Assembly: GCA_017991675.1 (NCBI GenBank)
Contig: JAGOQB010000007.1
Span: 1-64,000, forward strand
DNA length: 64,000 nucleotides
Source of the DNA: Phenylobacterium sp.
Lineage (GTDB): Bacteria; Pseudomonadota; Alphaproteobacteria; Caulobacterales; Caulobacteraceae
Reading direction: 5' to 3'
Part shown: positions 16,571-23,394 of the stretch, piece after piece
Position numbering within the stretch: position 1 is the first letter of the stretch
How the letters are laid out: each line of letters starts with the position of its first letter
The notes under the pieces: model-generated
Seen by the model: the letters and a program-made list of their open reading frames with translations, nothing else
Database searches by the model: none
Told to the model about the DNA's origin: nothing
Translations under genes and position numbers: made by a program

Positions 16571-17992
16571 ATGGTCATGCCCGTTTCGCCCGCCTATCGC
16601 CCCGACCCCCATGTCCAGGACCTCGGCCCGGCGTTCTTCGATCCGGTGGCGGCGGCCGATTTCCCGATGACTTTCCTGCGCTTCCGCAATGACCGGGCCG
16701 CGGCCAGCGTGGGGCTGGACGGCCTGAACGATGACGAGTGGGTGGCGCATTTCGGCCGGTTCGAGCCGCTGCCGGGGCAGCTGAGCTCGCCGCTGGCCAT
16801 GCGCTATCACGGCCACCAGTTCCGCGTTTACAACCCCGACCTCGGCGACGGCCGCGGCTTCACCTTCGCCCAGATGCGCGAGGTCGGGACCGGGCGGCTG
16901 CTGGAGCTGGGGACCAAGGGCTCGGGGACGACGCCATGGTCGCGGGCCGGCGACGGGCGGCTGACCCTGAAGGGCGGGGTGCGCGAGGTGCTGGCCACGG
17001 CGATGCTGGAGGCGCTGGGCGTGCCGACCTCGCGCTCGTTCTCGCTGATCGAGACCGGCGAACAGCTGACGCGCGGCGACGAGCCGAGCCCGACGCGGTC
17101 GTCGGTGCTGGTGCGGCTCTCGCACAGCCACATCCGCTTTGGGACCTTTCAGCGCCAGGCCTATCTGCAGGACGCCGGCGCCATCGGCCGGCTGACCGAG
17201 CACGTGGTCGCGCTCTACTATCCGGAGCTCTCCGAGGCCGCGGACAAGGGCGCGGCGCTGCTGGAGGCCGTGACCGGGCGCGCGGCGCGCCTCACCGCGC
17301 GCTGGATGGCCGCCGGGTTCGTGCATGGGGTGCTGAACACCGACAACATGAACATCACCGGCGAGAGCTTCGACTACGGCCCCTACCGGTTCCTGCCGCA
17401 CAACGACCCGAACTTCACGGCCGCCTATTTCGACACCGCCGGGCTCTACAGTTTCGGCCGCCAGCCCGAGACGGTGTTCTGGAACCTGCAGCAGCTGGCC
17501 GGATGCCTGGCGCAGGTCAGTCCCGACGCGCCGCTGATCGCGGCCCTGAACGACTTTGGGCCGCGCTATCGGCATGAACTGGCCGGGGCGCTGCTGAACC
17601 GGCTGGGGCTGCAGCGCGGCGAGGAGGCCAAGGAGATGGCCTTCGCCAACGCCACGTTCAAGGCGATCGCCCAGGGCGGCGAGCGCCTGCGCTGGGAGCC
17701 GTTCTTCTTCGACTGGTTCTGCGGCGACGAGGCCCGGGCTCTGGCCAGCGTGCGCGGCGACATCTACGGCGGCGAGGACTTCGCCGAGTTCCGCGACCTG
17801 TTGAAAGGCTTTGCGCCGGAGCGGCCCGAGCGGCTGGCCGACCCTTATTTCGCAGGGCCTGAGCCGCAGGAGCTGTTGATCGACGAGATCGAGGCGATCT
17901 GGGCGGACATCGCCGAGCGCGACGACTGGAGCGCGTTCCGCGCCAAGCTGGTCGCGATCGAGGCAGCGCGGGTCGCCTGGGCGCTGAGCTAG
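16571..17992 (+). CDS. selO: Protein adenylyltransferase SelO (YdiU/UPF0061)
   Basis: SelO is a pseudokinase-fold enzyme that transfers AMP to protein side chains, linked in bacteria to redox stress. The 473-residue frame has the family core MRYHGHQFRVYNPDLGDGRG and ELGTKGSGTTPWSRAGDGRL. It also has RSFSLIETGE, the catalytic-loop FVHGVLNTDNMNITGESFDY and the following YGPYRFL. The start lies at 16571 or at a second ATG 6 nt on; upstream in-frame ATGs would add unrelated sequence over the nhaA start region. No C-terminal selenocysteine context is present. Confidence 0.9.
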   Translation: MVMPVSPAYRPDPHVQDLGPAFFDPVAAADFPMTFLRFRNDRAAASVGLDGLNDDEWVAHFGRFEPLPGQLSSPLAMRYHGHQFRVYNPDLGDGRGFTFAQMREVGTGRLLELGTKGSGTTPWSRAGDGRLTLKGGVREVLATAMLEALGVPTSRSFSLIETGEQLTRGDEPSPTRSSVLVRLSHSHIRFGTFQRQAYLQDAGAIGRLTEHVVALYYPELSEAADKGAALLEAVTGRAARLTARWMAAGFVHGVLNTDNMNITGESFDYGPYRFLPHNDPNFTAAYFDTAGLYSFGRQPETVFWNLQQLAGCLAQVSPDAPLIAALNDFGPRYRHELAGALLNRLGLQRGEEAKEMAFANATFKAIAQGGERLRWEPFFFDWFCGDEARALASVRGDIYGGEDFAEFRDLLKGFAPERPERLADPYFAGPEPQELLIDEIEAIWADIAERDDWSAFRAKLVAIEAARVAWALS

Positions 17993-18035
17993 GCGTCGGC
18001 CTAAACGCAACGTCGATCCGCGCATTGAAAACTCT

Positions 18036-18165
18036 CCTCTCCCCGCTTGAGGGGAGAGGTCGGGTGAGGGGAGGCGACGCGGAGCGGCGCTCTGCTGCGT
18101 GGGCGGTGATGGGCCGATGGGCCGTGGCCCCCTCACCCTAGCCCTCTCCCCGAGGGGAGAGGGTG
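18036..18165. repeat. Palindromic intergenic repeat between selO and the EamA exporter gene
   Basis: This is a third copy of the unit at 11850 and 15161, with the same CCTCTCCCCGCTTGAGGGG hairpin, CGCGGAGCGGCGCTCTGCT tail and CCCCCTCACCCTAGCCCTCT inverted arm. It again lies between convergent genes, directly at the stop codon of the exporter gene. Confidence 0.65.
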
Positions 18166-19044
18166 CTAGGCAGGCTTCCTCGACGCGGCCTGGGACAGCA
18201 CCACGCCGAAGAGGGCTATGGCGCCGCCCAGCGCCTGCAGCGGGCCGAGGGCTTCGGAGAACAGCAGCCAGCCGAGGAGGGCGGCGACCACCGGCTGGAT
18301 CAGCACCACCACCGAGGCGGTGGCCGCCGGCAGCCGGCCGAGCGCCCAGGCGATCGAGCCCTGGCCGGCGACGTGCATGACCCCCAGGCCGACGACCGCA
18401 CCCCAGCCGCCGAGCGTCAGCGGCAGGACGTTCTCGCCCATGGCCAGCGCGGCGACCAACAGCAGCGGGGCGCTGGCGGCGCTGGACCAGAACATCACCC
18501 GCGCGGCCCCGACGCTGCGGCGGGCGGCGCTGATGGCCAGGAAATAGAGCGCGTACCAGAGCGCCGTGGTCAGGGCCAAGGTGTCGCCCAGCGGCGGATT
18601 GGAGCCGGGCGCGTGGGCCCCGCGCCCGGCCGCCATCAGCCAGGCGCCGGCGACCGCCAGGGCCACTGCGGCGACGAACAGCTTGGCCGGCCGCTGCTTG
18701 AGGAAGATCCAGGCCGCGGCGGTGACCACCACCGGCGTCAGGTTGGTCAGCACCGTGGCGTTGGCCACCGAGGTGAAGTGGATGCTGTAGTGCCAGAAGC
18801 CGAGGTCGCAGGCGAAGGCCAGGCCCGCCAGCAGGGCGAAACGGTTGGGGCGCCCGACCCCGCCGTCGGTGCGCAGCGCCATCAGGCCGAGCAGCGGCAT
18901 GGCGAAGGCCACGCGCCAGAAGCCGACCGCAGCCGGGCCGGCGTCGGCCAGCCGCACCAGGATCGGCGCCAGGCCGATGATCGCCGCGCCGGCGACCAGC
19001 ACGCCCAGCGCCTGGGCCTGTCCGCGGTCGCGCGAGGCCGTCAT
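18166..19044 (-). CDS. EamA-family (DMT) transporter
   Basis: The 292-residue protein has about ten hydrophobic helices arranged as two EamA repeats. The first repeat runs LGVLVAGAAIIGLAPILVRL to LMAAGRG, and the second runs DTLALTTALWYALYFLAI to FGVVLSQAA. Each has the usual closing proline helix (ANATVLTNLTPVVVTAAAW; VVVLIQPVVAALLGWLLF). Such proteins export metabolites or amino acids, and the substrate here is unknown. ATG at 19044 follows the gluQ stop by one nt. A TTG at 19053 with GGAG 8 nt upstream is an alternative that would overlap gluQ. Confidence 0.82.
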   Translation of the reverse strand: MTASRDRGQAQALGVLVAGAAIIGLAPILVRLADAGPAAVGFWRVAFAMPLLGLMALRTDGGVGRPNRFALLAGLAFACDLGFWHYSIHFTSVANATVLTNLTPVVVTAAAWIFLKQRPAKLFVAAVALAVAGAWLMAAGRGAHAPGSNPPLGDTLALTTALWYALYFLAISAARRSVGAARVMFWSSAASAPLLLVAALAMGENVLPLTLGGWGAVVGLGVMHVAGQGSIAWALGRLPAATASVVVLIQPVVAALLGWLLFSEALGPLQALGGAIALFGVVLSQAASRKPA

Positions 19045-19045
19045 C

Positions 19046-19891
19046 TCAGTCAAAACCCATCTCCGCTCGCAATTCGCCGGGACTTACGCCGCGGGCGCGC
19101 AGGTCGCGCAACGTCTCGGCGTGGTCGCGCTTGGCGAAGCGCTTTCCATCGGGTCCGGTCAACAGGCGATGATGGCGATAGATGGGCGCCGGCAGGTCGA
19201 GCAGGGCCTGCAGCAGCCGCTGGACGTGGGCGGCCTCGAACAGGTCCTGTCCGCGGATCACGTGGGTGACGCCCTGCAGCGCATCGTCGACCACCACGGC
19301 CAGATGGTAGGCGACCCCGACGTCCTTGCGCGCCAGCACGACGTCGCCGCCCGCTAGCGCCGGATCGATGGCGATAGTCCCATGCTCGCCGCCCGGGCCT
19401 TGGCCCTCTTCGGTGAAGCTCAGCGGCCGGCCGGCCAGGGCCTGCTCGGCGGCGTCTAGCGAGAGCCGCCAGGCGAAGGGGCTGCCGGCGGCCAGGCGCT
19501 CAGTCTCCTCCGCCAGCGGCAGCGGCCCGCCGCGGAACAATTCAGCCCGACCATGCGGGGCGCTGGCGGCGGCCTGCGCCAGCTCCTTGCGGGTGCGGAA
19601 GCAGCGATAGGTCAGGTGGTCGGCGGTGAGCGCGGCGAGGGCGGCCTGATAGTCGTCGAGGTGCTCGGACTGGCGGCGGACCGGGGTCTCCCAGGCGATC
19701 CCGAGCCAGTCGAGATCCTCATAGATGGCGTCCTCGAACTCGCGCCGGCTGCGGGTGACGTCGATGTCCTCGATACGCAGGATGAAGCGCCCGCCCGCGG
19801 CGCGCGCGGCCTCGAACGCGGTCAGGGCCGAAAAGGCGTGGCCGCGATGCAGGTAGCCGGTCGGCGAAGGGGCGAAGCGGGTGACGAACAC
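19046..19891 (-). CDS. gluQ: Glutamyl-Q tRNA(Asp) synthetase
   Basis: GluQ-RS attaches glutamate to the queuosine base at the wobble position of tRNA(Asp). The 281-residue protein is a GluRS catalytic core without an anticodon-binding domain. It shows RFAPSPTGYLHRGHAFSAL (HIGH region), FILRIEDIDVTRSR, THVIRGQDLFEAAHVQRLL, and the KMSKS-equivalent GPDGKRFAKRDHAETL. The start is GTG at 19889-19891. It lies 10 nt after the TetR gene stop and 1 nt before the exporter, on one strand. Confidence 0.9.
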   Translation of the reverse strand: MFVTRFAPSPTGYLHRGHAFSALTAFEAARAAGGRFILRIEDIDVTRSRREFEDAIYEDLDWLGIAWETPVRRQSEHLDDYQAALAALTADHLTYRCFRTRKELAQAAASAPHGRAELFRGGPLPLAEETERLAAGSPFAWRLSLDAAEQALAGRPLSFTEEGQGPGGEHGTIAIDPALAGGDVVLARKDVGVAYHLAVVVDDALQGVTHVIRGQDLFEAAHVQRLLQALLDLPAPIYRHHRLLTGPDGKRFAKRDHAETLRDLRARGVSPGELRAEMGFD

Positions 19892-19901
19892 CCGGCCAGC
19901 T

Positions 19902-20531
19902 TTAGCCCTGGTGGGCCTTGCCGAAAATGCCCATGTGCTCGAACACGCCGCGCAGGAAGGCGTCGTCGCCGCCCAGCGACTCCTTCAGGTGGTCGAACTG
20001 CCTGAAGGAGAACATCTCGGCCAGGCCGTGGGCGGCGCTCCAGGCGGCGGTGGTGGCCAGTTCAAGTTCCTGTTCGTCCATCGGACCGGCGCCGGCCTCG
20101 ATCAGGGTGTCGCGCACCTGGCAGTAGGCGCTGTCGTTCTGCGCATGGACGTGCTCGGGCAGGCTGTCCTTGTCGCGCGAGCAGTCGTACATCACCCGAT
20201 AGAGGGCGGGGTTGTCGCGGGCGAACCGGACATAGGCGACGCCCAGCGAGGTGAGCTTGTCGCGCACCGAGGTCTGGCTGGCCCGGGCCTGCGTCATCTG
20301 ATCGTTGAGCAGGTCCCACCCCTCGTGGGCGACGGCCTCGAGCAGGTCGCTCTTGTCCTTGAAGTGGTGGTAGGGCGCGGCCGGGCTGACCCCGGCTTCA
20401 CGCGCCACGGCCCGCAGCGACAGGGCGGTCGGACCCTCGGTCTCCAGCAGTCGCTGGGCAGCGTCGATCAGCGCGCGGCGCAGGTCGCCATGGTGGTAGG
20501 GGCGATTGTCGGCGGCTGCAGCTTCTCTCAT
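19902..20531 (-). CDS. TetR-family regulator controlling twin small membrane proteins
   Basis: The 209-residue protein has an N-terminal helix-turn-helix around residues 30-52 (LSLRAVAREAGVSPAAPYHHF). The helical ligand domain resembles the WHG-type TetR C-terminus (MYDCSRDKDSLPEH, WSAAHGLAEMF). ATG at 20531 is chosen because an upstream in-frame start would extend into the operator. The 133-nt divergent gap carries two adjacent 19-bp sites of the form ATCTNNACNNNGTNNAGAT. Two more copies precede a paralogous small gene 1.4 kb away. It therefore probably represses itself and both small genes. The gluQ and exporter genes lie downstream on the same strand. Confidence 0.85.
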   Translation of the reverse strand: MREAAAADNRPYHHGDLRRALIDAAQRLLETEGPTALSLRAVAREAGVSPAAPYHHFKDKSDLLEAVAHEGWDLLNDQMTQARASQTSVRDKLTSLGVAYVRFARDNPALYRVMYDCSRDKDSLPEHVHAQNDSAYCQVRDTLIEAGAGPMDEQELELATTAAWSAAHGLAEMFSFRQFDHLKESLGGDDAFLRGVFEHMGIFGKAHQG

Positions 20532-20551
20532 GGCGGTCACTCTAAAACTGA

Positions 20552-20590
20552 ATCTGGACGCCGTAAAGATCATCTTGACGGCGTTCAGAT
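20552..20590. promoter_or_regulatory. Tandem TetR operator, sites 1A and 1B
   Basis: Site 1A is ATCTGGACGCCGTAAAGAT (20552-20570) and site 1B is ATCTTGACGGCGTTCAGAT (20572-20590). Each fits the dyad ATCTNNACNNNGTNNAGAT. Their centres are 20 bp apart, and together they make one larger near-palindrome centred at 20571 (17 of 19 pairs). The -35 element of the small gene lies inside site 1B, as expected for repression. Confidence 0.8.
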
Positions 20591-20602
20591 CGCTGTTATC
20601 TT
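20575..20602 (+). promoter_or_regulatory. Predicted promoter of the 37-residue small protein
   Basis: TTGACG (20575-20580), a 16-nt spacer, then TATCTT (20597-20602). The -35 overlaps operator site 1B. The start codon is 62 nt downstream of the -10. Confidence 0.45.
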
Positions 20603-20664
20603 AGCGGTGTTCAAATTACTAAACCCTCGCTCCCCCGAGGGTTCCAACTTGGAAGGTGTGTGTG

Positions 20665-20778
20665 ATGTCTCTCGCTCGTTTCCATCGCTTCGAACGTCTC
20701 TTCGACCGCATCGCGCCGGTCGTGCTGATCGCCCTGAGCGTCAGCCTTGCGGGCGCTACGCTCGCTGTCGGCGCGTAA
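20665..20778 (+). CDS. Small membrane protein A (37 residues) of the TetR regulon
   Basis: ATG at 20665 is preceded by GGAAGG. The product has a basic amphipathic head (MSLARFHRFERLFDRIA) and one hydrophobic helix PVVLIALSVSLAGATLAVGA that ends at the C-terminus. The second small gene at 22061 encodes a clear paralogue sharing R-x-FD, VV, ALS, LAGAT and a final GA. Codons are well used for a GC-rich genome, and a dedicated promoter, operator and terminator frame the gene, so it is very likely real. Function unknown; a single-pass stress or transporter-associated peptide is possible. Confidence 0.8.
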   Translation: MSLARFHRFERLFDRIAPVVLIALSVSLAGATLAVGA

Positions 20779-20802
20779 CGGCCGATCTTCCAGTCTGTGT
20801 CG

Positions 20803-20833
20803 AAAGGGGGCCGGTTCTTCCGGCCCCCTTTTT
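20803..20833 (+). terminator. Rho-independent terminator after small gene A
   Basis: GGGGGCCGG (20806-20814) pairs with CCGGCCCCC (20820-20828) around TTCTT. The stem extends by AAA/TTT and ends in TTTTT. The small gene is therefore a single-gene transcript. Confidence 0.9.
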
Positions 20834-20884
20834 GTTGCGCGATCCTCTGGGGGCAGGGCCTTATCCAGTCTCGGGGAGGGGCGG

Positions 20885-21913
20885 ATGTCTCACGATCTGT
20901 TCGGCGCGCTGGCGCCCGATCGCCGCGAGGCGGCTGGCGCGGCGTTGCGCCAGGTGGCCGGCCGCCGATCGATCTCCAGCCTCTCGCCGGTCTCGGGCGG
21001 CGCGTCCGGCGCGGCGATCTTCCGCGCCGAGATCGCGGGAGGGAGCTACCTGCTGCGGGTGGAGGGCGCCGAGCTTCCGGGCTTGCCGCGCAATCCGCAT
21101 CGGCACGCGTGCGCGCGGCTGGCCGCCGACGCCGGGATTGCTCCGGCCATCCGCCATCTCGACGAGGCGTCGGGCGTCATGGTGACCGACTTCGTCGAGG
21201 CGCAGCCGTTGGAGAGCTATCCAGGGGGCGAGCTGGCGCTGGCGCGGGCGCTGGGCGAGCTCGTCCAGCAGGTCCAGGCCGGCCCGGCGTTCCCGCCGCT
21301 GATCGACTATCAGGAGCTGATGGAGCGACGGCTGGCAGGGCTCGTCGCCTCCGGGCGGTTCATGGCTGGGGCCCTCGATCCCCATTGCGAGCGTCTCGCG
21401 GCGATCCGGCTGGCGCGGCGGGAAGATCCGCCGCCGCCGGCGCCGAGCCATAACGACCCCAATCGTGGGAACATCCTGTTCGACGGCCAGAGGCTCTGGC
21501 TGATCGACTGGGAGTCGGCCTATCGCAACGATCCCTTCGTGGATGTCGCGATCGTGCTCGACAGCCTGGCGAGCGGCCCCGCGTTCGAGGCCGGCCTGCT
21601 GGAGGCCTGGCTCGGCCGGGCCCCGAACGCGGCCGATCGGCGGCGTCTCGCACTCGCCCGCTCGCTCGCACGCCTCTACATGGCCTGCTTCCTGCTCGAC
21701 ATCGGACCGCCGGCGGCTGCGGCCTCCGCCGTCGACGCGCCGGACCCGGCCGACGTGCGGCGGGCGATCATCGCCGGCCGGCTGGCTCGCGGCACGCCCG
21801 AGACGGCGCAGGCCCTGGGGCGGATCTATCTGAGCGGCTTCCTGACCGGCGAGCCGCTGCCGGGTCTGGCCGCGGCCGTCGCGGCCGCCATGGGGGCGCC
21901 GAAGGTCGGCTGA
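20885..21913 (+). CDS. Aminoglycoside-phosphotransferase-family (APH/choline-kinase-like) kinase
   Basis: The 342-residue protein has the APH fold: a glycine-containing N-lobe start (LSPVSGGASGAAIFRAEIAGG), the lysine-equivalent strand YLLRVEG, and the catalytic loop PPPAPSHNDPNRGNILFDG (HxDxxxxN with His-Asn-Asp order HND). The metal aspartate is in LWLIDWESAYRNDPFVDVA. This layout matches small-molecule kinases of the thiamine/choline/aminoglycoside group. The substrate cannot be told. It sits between the two TetR-regulated small genes. The GGGAGG ribosome site precedes ATG at 20885. Confidence 0.78.
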   Translation: MSHDLFGALAPDRREAAGAALRQVAGRRSISSLSPVSGGASGAAIFRAEIAGGSYLLRVEGAELPGLPRNPHRHACARLAADAGIAPAIRHLDEASGVMVTDFVEAQPLESYPGGELALARALGELVQQVQAGPAFPPLIDYQELMERRLAGLVASGRFMAGALDPHCERLAAIRLARREDPPPPAPSHNDPNRGNILFDGQRLWLIDWESAYRNDPFVDVAIVLDSLASGPAFEAGLLEAWLGRAPNAADRRRLALARSLARLYMACFLLDIGPPAAAASAVDAPDPADVRRAIIAGRLARGTPETAQALGRIYLSGFLTGEPLPGLAAAVAAAMGAPKVG

Positions 21914-21950
21914 GCCGGGCGCATGCGGTTCCATGCATTTCTGAATAGCT

Positions 21951-22011
21951 TACATTGTAAAATGTATCTGTACATCGTTCAGATGTGGACTTATCTAAAC
22001 ATCGTCCAGAT
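21951..22011. promoter_or_regulatory. TetR operator sites 2A and 2B with an adjacent palindrome
   Basis: Site 2A is ATCTGTACATCGTTCAGAT (21966-21984) and site 2B is ATCTAAACATCGTCCAGAT (21993-22011). Both fit ATCTNNACNNNGTNNAGAT exactly as in sites 1A and 1B. Centres are 27 bp apart. Directly upstream, TACATT-GTAA-AATGTA (21951-21966) is a perfect separate palindrome. The ATG of small gene B is 50 nt downstream. Confidence 0.8.
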
Positions 22012-22060
22012 GGGCCCGGGCCGGCGCCGCCGCCCCGGATCAACCAAGGGAGTGCAGATC

Positions 22061-22168
22061 ATGACCATCCTCAGCCAACTCGGCCGCATCTTCGACGCCA
22101 GCGTCAGCGTCGTCTTCGTCGCCCTCAGCCTGGGCCTGGCCGGCGCCACCGCCGTCATCGGCGCCTGA
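22061..22168 (+). CDS. Small membrane protein B (35 residues), paralogue of small protein A
   Basis: ATG at 22061 follows AGGGAG with an 8-nt spacer. The product starts MTILSQLGRIFDAS and continues with one membrane helix VSVVFVALSLGLAGATAVIGA that runs to the C-terminus. It aligns without gaps with small protein A over its last 29 residues. A longer in-frame reading from 21923 would translate the operator DNA and is rejected. The two operator copies upstream put it under the TetR regulator at 19902-20531. Confidence 0.8.
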   Translation: MTILSQLGRIFDASVSVVFVALSLGLAGATAVIGA

Positions 22169-22258
22169 TGCTTGGGCAGCGCGCCCCGTCCGCCCGGACC
22201 TGCGCCTCCGGACGGGGCCGCCGAGCTTCATTTCATGGAGCTGTCTCAAAAACCGGCC

Positions 22259-22282
22259 TATAATTCCCTGGCTACGGGAATT
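22259..22282 (+). promoter_or_regulatory. Consensus -10 with an inverted repeat upstream of the HNH gene
   Basis: A perfect TATAAT lies at 22259-22264, overlapping the start of an inverted repeat AATTCCC (22262-22268) / GGGAATT (22276-22282). No good -35 is found at normal spacing. This suggests an activator-dependent or alternative promoter for the HNH gene 105 nt downstream. Only the -10 match and the dyad are direct observations. Confidence 0.35.
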
Positions 22283-22387
22283 CCCCCAACGGGCGATTCG
22301 CCGAGCGCTCGGATCGCGAAAGGGGGCCTGTCTTCAGTCTCTACGCGTACGACATAGGGGGGACCGCCCCCGCCCGGAGGGCCGACC

Positions 22388-22948
22388 ATGCAGGTGCTTA
22401 ACCACCCGCCGTCCGGCTGGCCCTGCCTCGTGCTGAACGCGGACTTCCGTCCCCTCAGCTACTATCCGCTGTCCCTCTGGCCGTGGCAGGAGGTGATCAA
22501 GGCGGTGTTCCTCGATCGCGTTGACGTCGTCTCGACCTACGATCAGGAAGTCCACTCTCCATCCTTCGCGATGAAGCTGCCCAGCGTGGTGTCGCTCAAG
22601 CACTATGTGCCGCAGGACCGGCCGCCGGCCTTCACCCGCTTCAACCTGTTCCTGCGCGACGCCTTCAGCTGCCAGTACTGCACGGCCGGCGAGGACCTGA
22701 CCTTCGACCACGTGGTGCCGCGCTCGCGCGGCGGGCGCACGACCTGGGAAAACATCGTCACGGCCTGCGCGCGCTGCAACCTGGCGAAGGGCGGGCGCAC
22801 CCCGCACGAGGCGCACATGCACCCGTTCAACGCCCCGCGCCGCCCGAGCGCCCACGAGCTGCAGGAGCGCGGCCGCAGGTTCCCGCCGCATCACCTGCAC
22901 AAGAGCTGGCTCGACTACCTCTACTGGGACATCGAGCTGGAGGCTTAG
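22388..22948 (+). CDS. HNH endonuclease
   Basis: The 186-residue protein is a typical stand-alone HNH enzyme of alphaproteobacteria. It has the N-terminal VLNADFRPLSYYPLSLWPWQ region. The zinc-binding and catalytic core is FSCQYCTAGEDLTFDHVVPRSRGGRTTWENIVTACARCN, with two CxxC pairs and the D-H of the ββα-metal motif. The C-terminal tail ends in WLDYLYWDIELEA. Such genes are widely conserved as housekeeping loci rather than as part of a restriction system. Biological role unknown. Confidence 0.88.
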   Translation: MQVLNHPPSGWPCLVLNADFRPLSYYPLSLWPWQEVIKAVFLDRVDVVSTYDQEVHSPSFAMKLPSVVSLKHYVPQDRPPAFTRFNLFLRDAFSCQYCTAGEDLTFDHVVPRSRGGRTTWENIVTACARCNLAKGGRTPHEAHMHPFNAPRRPSAHELQERGRRFPPHHLHKSWLDYLYWDIELEA

Positions 22949-22966
22949 GGCGCGGCGCGCCGTGTC

Positions 22967-23326
22967 CTAGTGCGAGGCGGCGACGACGAGCGGCGACCCG
23001 CCGCCGCTCAGCTTGGCGACCAGCAGAGTGTTGTGGCTGCGGACCATGCCCGGGATCGTGAACAGGTCGACGAGAAGCCAGATCCCCAGCGGGATCAGGA
23101 ACAGAAGGCCGAGCCCCAGGGCGAACAGCAGCGACCAGCCGAGGATCGTGAGGGCCAGCATCGCGACGCCGCTTCCCGTGCGCCCCAGATAGAAACGGTG
23201 GGCGCCGAGGCCGCCGAGGAAGAGCCACAGCAGATACGCCACGCCCGCCGATTTCTTGCTGCTTTCAAAGGCCATCAACGCCTGTGTGTCGGCGCTGATG
23301 CCTGAACTGGCCGGCTTGTCGTTCAT
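22967..23326 (-). CDS. TM2-domain membrane protein
   Basis: The 119-residue product has a short polar N-terminus (MNDKPASSGISADTQALMAF). A TM2 domain follows: two helices GVAYLLWLFLGGLGAHRFYL and the MLALTILGWSLLFALGLGLLF region, with the hallmark GAHRFYLGRTGSG turn. A further helix and a charged end region with DLFTIPGMV complete it. TM2 proteins are small inner-membrane proteins of unclear function. The start at 23326 is the first ATG giving the family sequence; the longer upstream frame is the shadow of the neighbouring flavoprotein gene. Confidence 0.82.
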   Translation of the reverse strand: MNDKPASSGISADTQALMAFESSKKSAGVAYLLWLFLGGLGAHRFYLGRTGSGVAMLALTILGWSLLFALGLGLLFLIPLGIWLLVDLFTIPGMVRSHNTLLVAKLSGGGSPLVVAASH

Positions 23327-23394
23327 CGTGCTCCCCCAAGCTACGCTGTATTGGGGAGCACCCTGCCCGATGCCCGCGATGATTGCAAAGGGCC

